A DNA stretch of 64,000 nt from Saccharum officinarum (Eukaryota; Streptophyta; Magnoliopsida; Poales; Poaceae): assembly GCA_020631735.1 (NCBI GenBank), contig CM036231.1:3313831-3377830 (forward strand). The letters run 5' to 3'. Positions 1-9,772 of the stretch are shown piece by piece; the first letter of the stretch is position 1; the number at the start of each line of letters is the position of its first letter. The notes beneath the pieces were generated by a model. That model ran no database searches, was not told the origin of the DNA, and saw nothing but the letters and a program-made list of their open reading frames with translations. A program made the translations under genes and the position numbers.

Positions 1-20
1 AGATCCCCTTCTCCTCGCCG

Positions 21-44
21 AGAGAGAGAGAGAGAGAGAGAGAG
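21..44 (+). repeat. (AG)12 microsatellite in the NUP98 5' leader
   Basis: A run of twelve AG units lies about 130 bases before the NUP98 start codon, followed at about 80-117 by a CCG/CTC-rich stretch. GA/CT-rich leaders are common in plant housekeeping genes. The likely transcription start is at or before base 1, so the core promoter is probably outside the window. Confidence 0.8.
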
Positions 45-173
45 GCAAGAGTCGCGGACCCAGAACCAGACCACACCGCGCCGCCGCCTCCGCCTCCGCC
101 TCCGCCGTCGCCTCCGGTGATCGAGTCGCGTAGACACTACCTTCACGCTAGAAGACAAGAAGCATCGGCAGCC

Positions 174-3100
174 ATGTTCGGCTCCACCAACCGTAAGCAC
201 TCGCCCCCTACTCCCCTCCTATTCTCGTCGATTCCATCACATCGGATTCCATGACCTTGCTTTTAAATCCTCGATTCCGTTCTCGTATGCATGTATTGCT
301 ACTGTTGCGCTCGCTTCCCGTTCGATTGATTGTTCGATTTCATACATTTCGATGGATTGTCCATATGCCTCCGCACGCTAGGGTTTCGTCAATCAAATAG
401 GCTACTTGCAGTCTCAACTTCAAGGATCCGTGGAACACCTAACCAAACTCTTTTTATCTACTTGCAAATAAAACAGAAGAATGCTTCAGTGCTCATCGTT
501 TTCATTTATATTTGTATAATATATGATAGCTGGTACAATGCAATACCTGATTACGATAGTACAGTTCAAGTTTCCCTTGCTGCAAGCCCTACATGTCTCC
601 ATAGAGAGTATGCTTTTTTTTCTTTTCTTTTTTTTGCAATTGATTATCTTCTCACCTCTCGTGTATGGTATCTTCATTGCAGCATTCGGGCAGTCGTCTA
701 CCAGCCCATTTGGCCAGACCTCATTTGGAACTCCACAGGGATTTGGCCAGTCTTCCACTGCTGCCAACAATCCCTTTGCCCCAAAACCGCTTGGCAGCCC
801 AACGACAACTTTTGGGGCACAGATTGGAAGCTCGCTCTTTGCAACTACATCCACTGGTGCCTTTGGCCAGCAGCAATCCACTCCCGCATTTGGCACAACA
901 TCTACTGGTGCCTTTGGCCAGCAGCAATCCACTCCCGCATTTGGCACCCCATCCTCCTCTCCATTTGGGAGCTCCACACAAGCCTTCGGTGCATCCCCCA
1001 CTCCTGCCTTTGGTGCCACATCCTCTGGTATGTATTATGCGTTCTCTATTGCTTTCCTCTCTTGCTGGTTCACCATGCTGATCATACCAGGTTGTCAGAG
1101 GAAGCCACTTTCTAGATTGTCTAGTTAATGATGCCAGTTTTATGCGTAATTGTTCTTTTTTGTTAGGAAACAATTATCTTCTTACAAATTGGAAACAGCA
1201 TGAGCCATTGTCAGTTTTGCCCATATCTCACAAGTTTTATTTATCTTTGCATTTCTCTGCATGCTACATTTGTTCGAAGTAGCTACTCATGTGGAATCAT
1301 GCCAGTTTTTACTAGGTTGGCCTAACAAGATCTGCTGTATTATTTGTGATGTCATATCTCTGCTCTGCACATGTTATAGGATCTTTGTTTGGACAGAAGC
1401 CAAGTTTTGGGGGTTTTGGATCATCTCCTAGCCAGTCAAATCCTTTTGGTAGCACGTTCCAGCAAACACAACCAACATTTGGCAGCAGCACTTTTGGTTC
1501 ATCAACTACGCCGGCGTTTGGTACTACGACTATGCCTGCATTTGGCACAACTACGCCAGCCTTTGGCACCACAACTACACCTGCCTTCAGTGCATCGACT
1601 ACCCCAGCATTTGGTTCAACATCAACATCTTTATTTGGTGCTTCTAGCACACCAGCGTTTGGTTCTACAGCCTTTGGTACATCTTCTACTGGTTTTGGAA
1701 CTTCAGGGACTACAGCATTTGGTGTGAGTAGTACTACTCCAGGTTTTGGATCTTCAAGCACACCTTCATTTGGCACATCAGCTAGCACATTCAGTTTTGG
1801 TTCTTCACCATCTTTTGGACAAACAACAGTTTCCTCTGGTAGCACTCCCTTTGGAACAACTCCGTCACCTTTCGGTGCACCAGCTCCTGCATTTGGTAGG
1901 TTTTCCCATTGGATGTTCACATTATTTTTAGCTACTTATGATATAATATGCTCAGTGAATTGTTGTCTGAGACTCTTGAGTACATATGATGCAGCAGTTG
2001 ATATTTACTGATTCTTTTGTTCTTTCTAATTCCAGCAGGCCTATTTTATTGCAAATCTCCCTTTTAAACTGTTTTTACACTAGCGAGGTCATCTTTTTTT
2101 ACCTGTTTCACCAATTATTTGTTCCCTTTGAGTTTCAGGCTCACAGACAGCAGCGCCAGCTTTTGGACAACCACAATTTGCTAATCAAGCTGGAGGAACC
2201 AGAATAAAACCTTATTCTCAAACACCAGATGTTGACAGTGCTACTAGTGGTACTCAGCCTGCTGCAAAACTTGATTCCATATCAGCAATGCCTGAATACA
2301 AAGACAAGAGTCATGAAGAATTGAGGTGGGAAGACTACCAGCGTGGAGACAAGGGTGAGGAAAATTATTTGGGGATCAAGGGTTTTGCTTGATTTGCAAA
2401 CACTCTTTAAACCACATCTTTAATTCCATTTATTATTTTGTCCTGCTTGTTTGTATGAACTGGAGTAACCATTATCTTATACCCTGGCTTAGCTTGGACC
2501 CTGAATAGAATTGACAAATAACTGTTATTCCCTTTATTAATTGTTTATTATATCATTGCTAGGTTTCTTTAGGTACATGTACTTTTTTCTTGTGAAACAT
2601 GTGCATCATTCTTAATATTTGGACTTGCAGGTGGACCAAACACTTCTGGAACTCCAGCAGTGGCACCTAGCTTTCCATCATCAACGCCACAGAATGCTTT
2701 TGTTTCGACAAGCAATCCCAATCCATTTAACCAGCCTGCCACAAACCCATTTTCAACAAACAATCTATTTGCTCCTAAGCCTGCTTCAACTATTACTTCA
2801 CCATTCAGCACCGCATCATTTAACAATGTATCAGTTGCAAGTCCGAGCCCATTCACATCATCCAGTAGTACCACAATGTTTGGGCAAACAGGTGTTTCTA
2901 CATTTCCAGCAAGTAATTCGCCATCATTATTTGGAAATACCAATCCTGCTCCTTCTATATCGCCATTATTTGGCACATCAATGACGAATAATTCAAGTCC
3001 ATTCGGCTCTGGCTCATCGTTGGCTAACACTCAATCAGCCCCACTATTTTCATCAGCATTTGCTCAACAGACATCAAGCACACCGGCTTTCTCCTCTGGG

Positions 3101-5315
3101 AGCCTATTTGGGTCAACTAATCCTGGCGGTCTGTTTAGCAGTAGCGGTCCTTCACTTTTTCCAACAGTAAGCATCCTTTGTCTTTGTCCTTATATTTTAT
3201 TACTAGATTCTTGTTATCATTTCTTATTTATTAGTACTTAATTTATTTTGCTTCTAATGATTCAGTCAACATTTCAGCCATCTCCCCCTGCTCAAACTTC
3301 TAACATATTCTCCTTCCAACCTGCAATTCAACCAGGTCAGTATTTTATATTTAAACCTCTCTTCTTTTTACAATTTATCTTCAAAGACTAATTTGGGCTT
3401 AACTTATGTTCAAATGCATGCCTACATGGATACAGCAGCTTCTACAGGTGGATTCCCTGGTTTTTCCAACACTACGAATCAGGCCTTGATGGGACAGCCG
3501 TATGATCTTCTGCTACTTTTCAAATGCACATGATTATTCCTTTCCTATTTAGTAATTTCCTTTCGATGGATTAAAACACTGATTAGTTATAACAAGGTTA
3601 AGGAAAAATAATATTATGATCAGTCTAATGTGGAGAATGGTGTAGGCAAAGTAGGGGAAAAAACTTGATGGTTCATGGAGACTAGCTTATATTTAATGCC
3701 GTGAGACTATATCTGTAGTCTAAGAGCATGGTTCTGGCATAACATAATTCACAAATGAGTTTTGGCAACACATTATTCCTCTTTTTTTTTCTCTTTTGCC
3801 TAAGGTAATACATTATTTAGTTTAACATGGTGTATACTGTTGCATTTTACACAGAACTCCTAGCCAGTCCAGTATGGTCATGCAGCCTGCTCCTGTTTCA
3901 AATCCATTTGGGACGCTTCCAGCAATGCCTCAGATGTCCATTGGGAATGGTGGATCTTCACCTTCAATTCAATATGGAATATCAAGTTTGCCGGTTAGTT
4001 TTGTTTCTCCTTAGCATTTCTAATTGTTTATGTAGCTGGTGGACAGTAGAGATAGGAGCAAGATGGTGGTTGTTGATTAGGAAGGTGTACTAAGGGTGTA
4101 CTAAGGGTGCCATAAGCAGGCACCGCATGTGAAAGGGGTTTGCTTGATTGTAACTTCTTACTGTCTTGCAGGTTGCTGAGAAGCCTCTTCCAAGTAGATC
4201 ATTGTCCATGGCGGTTCCTAGGCATTTGTCACAGAGAAGGATAAAACTGCTCCCGAGAAAATATAATCCAATATCTGATAGCAAGGTAATGAATCACCTG
4301 ACCTGTAAGAATAGAATAATTTTGTGTGCAAAGTTTTGTTTTATGTTTTGTTCATGGAGCTTTTCGAAGCCATTGAGAAAGCATTGAATGATTGAACAAT
4401 GATTGAACACGTTGCTCAGTTGCTTCTATTATTCCTATAGGTTCCATTCTTTGCTGATGATGAAGAATCTCCAGCCACACCGAAGGCGGATGCTTTTTTC
4501 ATCCCTAGAGAGAACCCAAGGAATCTGGTAATTCGTCCAATTGAGCAGTGGCCTTCGCGGAGAGAAACTGACCGGCAATCGACTTTGAAGAATGCCACTG
4601 ATTTGAACAAATATGAAGGTAAATCTTTCCATCACAGAACTGGAATTTTCATATAAATATTGTCCCCAGATAGGGCAAATGTCAGTTACTGATCTCATTA
4701 AGTTGTGCAGATGCTTCCACTGAAAGTGAGCGTGGTAAGTCTGCCATGTCACCAAGCATCAGGCCTCCTGCAGTGGAAAATGACAATCAACATGAGGCCA
4801 GGGCCATGGTTCAGCATGGGAATGGAAATGTTACTTCAGTCGAGAGGTTGTTGCCTAAGCTTCCACGTGCAGATTACTTCACAGAGCCTAGTATAGAGGA
4901 GATTGCGGCCAAAGAACGTGCGGAGGCAGGCTACTGTGGCCGGGTGAGGGACTTTGTCGTGGGGCGACATGGCTACGGTAGCATCAAGTTTCTGGGGGAG
5001 ACAGACGTGAGGTGCCTGGATCTGGAGTCAATCGTGGAGTTCAACAACCGGGAGGTGATTGTGTACAAGGACGACAACAAGAAGCCCCCTGTGGGTGAGG
5101 GGCTGAACAAGGCCGCGGAGGTGACTCTACTGAACATCAAGTGCGTAAACAAGAAGACCGGGGAGCAGTACTGCGAGGGGGCAAGGGTGGAGAGGTACAG
5201 AGAGATGCTGGTGAAGAAGGCGGAGGAGCAGGGCGCAGAGTTTGTGTCCTTCGATGCTGCCAAGGGAGAGTGGAAGTTCAGGGTGAAGCACTTCAGCGCC
5301 TATGGGCTTTGGTGA
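174..5315 (+). CDS. NUP98: Nuclear pore protein NUP98 (FG nucleoporin with autoproteolytic domain)
   Basis: NUP98 lines the nuclear pore channel and takes part in mRNA export and protein transport. Exons read from GT/AG borders with continuous phase: 174-192, 683-1027, 1380-1895, 2139-2354, 2631-3166, 3266-3335, 3436-3499, 3855-3993, 4172-4285, 4441-4618 and 4711-5315, giving 933 residues. Exon 7 could instead start at 3439, removing one Ala. The N-terminus is MFGSTNPFG, followed by dense FG and AFG repeats in exons 2, 3 and 5. Exon 4 carries a GLEBS motif ([20 protein letters not shown]), the RAE1/GLE2 binding site. Exon 11 encodes the nucleoporin autopeptidase domain, which ends in H926-F927-S928; cleavage is expected between F and S, leaving a six-residue tail. 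The length is slightly short of the roughly 1,000-residue plant homologs known to me. No stops or frameshifts were seen. Confidence 0.93.
853..954 (+). repeat. In-frame 51-bp tandem duplication inside the NUP98 FG region
   Basis: Two adjacent 51-base units (853-903 and 904-954) encode nearly identical 17-residue blocks of the type [17 protein letters not shown]. The unit is a multiple of three, so the frame is kept and two FG motifs are added. Confidence 0.85.
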
Positions 5316-5693
5316 TATCCTAAGTAATCCTGATGCAGGAGTGAGGGATGGACGATGGAATGTCTTGTAGTTAAAGTAACGTTTTTTTTTTTGGTTTGCT
5401 TTGATGGAGCAGTACGCTTTACACTCTTGTCAAATGTCATGCTGGGGTTCTGTTGTTCTCCTTTTGTGGAAAAGATTTGAGTTGCTGTAAAATGCTTGCA
5501 AATTGAGCTGTGCTGCTGAAAACTGCAGCAGCAGCTGAATCCGCCATAAAAGTAAGGCGTGCTACTTATCATCAACTAGGATTGCCCATGCGCCTGGTAT
5601 AGGAGTAGAAAAAATTTAACGAAATAATGGAAACTGCAGCAGCAGATGGACAAAACTCTGATGCGAATTAAACTAAAATGATATTATGTTTTG
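5316..5693 (+). other. NUP98 3' untranslated region and short spacer
   Basis: This stretch holds no coding signal. It follows the NUP98 stop directly and contains T-rich tracts (about 5384-5394) typical of a plant 3' UTR. The hAT target duplication begins at 5694, so the transposon sits less than 400 bases past the stop codon. Confidence 0.6.
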
Positions 5694-5701
5694 GTTACGA
5701 A

Positions 5702-5935
5702 TATACTTGGCCATGTAGCCCGAGCCTGTTGGCCTGGCCCGAAGCCCGGTCATTTGTCCCGGCCCGAGCATGGCCTGGCCCGGTGGCCAACGGGCGCGGG
5801 CTGGCACGGCACGGGCCACCAGGCCGTGCCTGGGCCGACCCCCAGGCCCGTGGAACGGCACGGCCACAAGGGTCGGCCCGGTGCGCGGCCTGGCCTGCTA
5901 ACGGCGCCTCCGCCCCCCTCCTCGTGCCCCGTCAT
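5702..5935. repeat. Left subterminal repeat array of the hAT element
   Basis: Dense, partly palindromic clusters of GGCCCG, GGCACG, CGGGCC and CCGTGCC occur here and again at the right end (9225-9422) in both orientations. In Ac-type elements such subterminal clusters bind the transposase; that role here is inferred by analogy. Open frames across this block are composition artefacts. Confidence 0.7.
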
Positions 5936-6535
5936 ATAAATGACAGCCGCGGCGGCGACCCCCCTCCTTAGAAACCCTAAATCCCCAATCCGCCTGCCGC
6001 TCTCTCAGTCGCTCTCGCTAATCGCTCTCGCTCGCGCCGTACTCCGTCGTCTTCGACTCCTGTGATCTCGATCCACCTGCCGCTCCGGCGCTCGGCGCTC
6101 CCCATCTCGCCCTTTCTCCTCCCTCCCTCTCCTCTCGCTCGCGGTGAAATATGTGAGTTGTCATTGTCCAGTCCCTCCTCCGCCACTCGCCGTCGCCGTT
6201 GAATCTAATCGGTGTCTGTCTCTCTGTCGTCTTGCTCTTGGACCTTGGTGACCCTCGTCATCTCCGGCACCGGGCTCCGGTAGCGCAGGTACGTAAACCC
6301 TAACCCTAGATCTTTGATTTTGATTTGTCTTCCTTCACACTCGAGCTTAATCTTTCCTCTGTGTGTCCCCTTCCCCTCCCCTGCTTCTCCTCTGCTTGAG
6401 CAGGTCGGCGCCTGCTGCTGCTGATACCGCTTCTTCCTCCTCTGGCATAGAAATGGCCAGGCGCCCTCGCGCTCCGTCGAGGAACGGTGCTGGAGGACGG
6501 GGTCATCGTGAGCCGTCATCTGCTGGGGGGTCGCC

Positions 6536-8890
6536 ATGCCGGATCCCCTCTCCGGCAACGGCAACGATGAGCTCCTCAGCGATGATGAGCATGAGCGAGA
6601 GCTCGAGGACGACGACGACGTCCGTGAGGACGCTGCCGCTCTGTTCGGCATCAATGTCATTGATAGCTCGATTGATGTCGATGCCGTCGACGGCGACGGT
6701 GGTGAAGGGACCGCGATGGCAGCAGGGACTGGCACTGGCTCGACCAACACTCATGGTACCTCTAATGCTGGTACTGGTAAGCGCAAATCCGGTGTTTGGG
6801 TGGATTTCCATGAGATAAAAGAAGGTGATGTTCGTATTGCTGCTATCTGCAAAATGTGTGGCACTAGAATGTCTGCTAGATCTGCTGCTGGCACTGGTCA
6901 TTTGATTAGGCACCAGAACTCTTGTAGGAAGAAGAAAGATCATGCTCATAGGCTCCAGTCTAGGCTTGCTTTGAATCCTGATGGTTTGAATAATTGGGTG
7001 TACGATCCTGCTGTTGCTCGTACTGAATTATGCCATTTGATTGCTAGATTAGACCTTCCATTAGGCATTGGTGACACACAGGCTTGGGAAGATTACATTA
7101 AGCGTGCTCATAACCCTTTGTTCAGCAAGGTTTCTAGACAAACCACAACTAGAGACCTTGGTAAACTGTTTACTGAAAGGCGTGATGTGCTTAAGAATTC
7201 TGTGTTGCCTGTTGCTTCTTCTGTTTCTTTGACTTCGGATATTTGGTCTGGTAATGCTAAAGAGGATTACATTTAAGTTGTTTGTCATTATGTGAATTCT
7301 GATTGGGAGTTACAGAAAAGGGTCGTGGGTTTCAGATTAATTGATGTTAAACATTCTGGTGAAAACATAGCTGAAAGGATTGCTGGTGTGGTTGAGGAAT
7401 TTGGTATGGTTGATAAGATTTTTGCTGTCACTCTAGACAATGCTTCTTCTAATGCTAAGGCTATGGAGACTTTGGCACCTATGTTCTCTGGTTACTTGGG
7501 TTCTTATCCTGCACCTACACCTTCTGATCATAATAAGGTTAAGTATTTGCTTGTGCATCAACGTTGTGCCTGTCATATAATTAATCTTATTGTGAAGTCT
7601 GGATTAAAAAGGTTGAAACCTTTTACCGAAGATTTGAGAACTGCAATTAGCTTCTTAAATTTCTCTAATCAAATGATTGCATTGTTTAAAGAATACTGCA
7701 GTGCTAAGGGTGTGAGACCTAGGAAGTTTGGCTTGGATATGGATATTAGATGGAATTCTACTTACTTAATGCTTAAGCACCTGATCCCATACAAGGATAT
7801 CTTTTCTGTGTTCATTAATTCACACTATGGTTCAGAACTGTTGACTAGAAATCTTTGGCATGTTGTTGAAAAGATCTATAAATTCCTAGAGCTATTTTAT
7901 GACTGTACTGTTTCTCTGTCTGTTGTTTACTATCCCATAAGCCCTCTTGTTCTGCACCATGTCCTTGAGATTGCTTCTCATTTGCATGCATGTGAAAGAG
8001 ATCAAGCTCTTAGAAGTGTTGTTGCTCCTATGAAACTGAAATTCTTAAAATATTGGGAGAACATACCACTGCTATATTCATATGCTTTCATTCTTGATCC
8101 TAGAGCTAAGATGATTGGATTCTTTAAAGTTCTGGAATTGCTTGCTGATTTTACTGGTTCTGACTACAATTCATACTACGCTGATGTCAAATCTGAACTC
8201 TATAAACTGTTTGACAAGTATGTGAGCAAGTTTGGTACAGCTAGCTCTCAAAGAGTTGCACATCCATCAGCCAATACAGGTAAGAAAAAGCAGGCTTGGG
8301 GAAGGATCTTTGTTGGCAGTAGCACTGGTGGATCAGGATCAGGTGGTATTGGCCCCCCTAGCTCTGGCACTTCATCTTCATCTTCATTTGCTGTTTCTGA
8401 GCTCTCTGCTTATTTAGACAGTGACTGTGTCACTTCTTATGGAGATGACTTTGACATTCTTCTCTGGTGGAAGGACCACAAGCTAACCTATCCAATTTTA
8501 TGTATAATGGCAAGAGATATCATGTGTGTTCCAGTCTCTACTGTCTCTTCAGAGTCCTGTTTCAGTTTGATAGGCAAGATACTTGAAGAAAGGCGATGAC
8601 GCCTTCTGCCAGAGAATGTGGAGATGTTGACCTGCATCAAGGTAATCTGTTATTACTTTACTTGCTTGTAGAGTTGTACTTGGCTTTGGCTACAAATTTG
8701 TGCTAACATAATATCTATGTATTGATTCAAGGATTGGAAACTAAAAGCAACAGGGGAACAACATGAAGCTAAGAACATAGAGCTTGCTGAGGCATTTGAG
8801 AAGTTGTACCTTGATGAAGAAGAAGTGGGAGTGGTGCTGCTGTTGCTTCTGGTACTGGTACATAGAGTTAGACAATGTGAGATGAGTTAG
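6536..8890 (+). pseudogene. hAT transposase with BED zinc finger, two nonsense codons
   Basis: The reading frame runs 6536-8641, then continues after an intron (GT at 8642, AG at 8730-8731) in 8732-8890, about 755 codons. An acidic N-terminus precedes a BED finger with C105, C108, H122 and H126. The RNase-H-like catalytic residues are visible: D235 in TSDIWS, D301 in TLDNASSN and E673 in VSSESCFS, inside the C-terminal hAT dimerisation region. Two in-frame stops interrupt it: TAA at 7274-7276 (codon 247) and TGA at 8597-8599 (codon 688). The second has the form of a CGA to TGA change. The frame is unchanged across both stops, so this is one gene. The last 20 or so residues look degenerate and the true C-terminus may differ. 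The 5' part of the element (5940-6535) is CT-rich leader. Confidence 0.88.
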
Positions 8891-9224
8891 TGAGTGTTCT
8901 TTTGCTGTGAACTATGAGATGAGTGATTTTGGATGGCCAAGAACTATGCCACTATGGTTTGTAGGACATAAGACATTAAGATCTAACTATGAGCTGGCTG
9001 CACTCTTTTTTCATTTCTAGAGTTTCTCACAAGGGTGAGTTTTATATAGAAAGGTTTTTAATGAGGCAGCATTACACAAAAACAGCTCATTTTGATAATC
9101 ATGTTCATGTTATCATCATCTAGAACTTTTGAATTGTGATCTGATATGTGAAGTTGTGAACTTGTGCTGATCTTATCAAAATGATGATAATTGAGAATTT
9201 GTGATCTGTTGACTGAGGTGTTTT

Positions 9225-9422
9225 TTGCCTGACGTGCTGACGGGCTGGCCCGGCACGCTCATCGTGTCGTGCTTTACGGGCCGGCACGACACGAAAAATG
9301 GCCCACGAGCCCGTGCCTGGGCCGAAGGCCAGGCACGAAGCACGGTCAGGCACGGCCCGTCAGGCACGACGTGTGCCGTGCCGTGCCAGCCCGGTACCGT
9401 GCCGGCCCGTTGGCCAACTATA
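9225..9422. repeat. Right subterminal repeat array of the hAT element
   Basis: This is the counterpart of the left array. It has repeated GGCACG, CCGTGCC and GGCCCG words in both orientations and ends in the inverted repeat TTGGCCAACTATA, immediately followed by the target duplication. Confidence 0.7.
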
Positions 9423-9430
9423 GTTACGAA

Positions 9431-9772
9431 GCATATAACTTAGACAGCTTTGTCAATGAAACTTTAAATGCAAGAACATCAAATATGATTATCTAAATAA
9501 ATGATAACAGTATAGTATTTCAATTTCGGCAATCACCGCATCCAGCAGCCCCATGGATTTCTCTCTTTAAATAAATGAATTCGATGGGGGACAAAACTGC
9601 TGCATTGCACATTGGAGTGGCCAAATTGACTGACTTCACTCCCCTGTAGTACCGATCGTCATTATAAGATGCTTGCTAGTGGTGGAATAGAGTTCAGATG
9701 TATTTAAACATGCAATCAGTTATTATCTGATCAAAGAATGAAGCATAACTAAAAGAACTAGTTAATCTGACG
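9431..9772 (-). other. 3' untranslated region of the nucleotide-sugar transporter gene
   Basis: This AT-rich sequence lies downstream of the minus-strand transporter stop and holds no coding signal. The hAT element abuts it, so the 3' end of this gene and the 3' end of NUP98 converge on the transposon. Confidence 0.5.

Larger units (their letters stand above)
5702..9422 (+). mobile_element. hAT-superfamily DNA transposon, apparently full length, 3.7 kb
   Basis: The element is bounded by an exact 8-bp direct repeat GTTACGAA at 5694-5701 and 9423-9430, the target-duplication length of hAT elements. The termini are short imperfect inverted repeats: TATACTTGGCCA at the left, against TATAGTTGGCCA as the reverse complement of the right end. 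Both subterminal regions are GC-rich arrays of GGCCCG and GGCACG-type words. A BED-finger/hAT transposase is encoded inside (6536-8890). The perfect target duplication and only two nonsense codons suggest a recent insertion. Whether active transposase is supplied elsewhere in the genome cannot be seen here. Confidence 0.9.

Noticed and set aside
330..1173. Long frames overlapping NUP98 exon 2
   Set aside because: They read through introns or in shifted frames; the spliced FG-repeat frame explains the region.
7292..8599. A second gene separate from 6536-7276
   Set aside because: Both frames are in register and together form one hAT transposase interrupted by a single stop.
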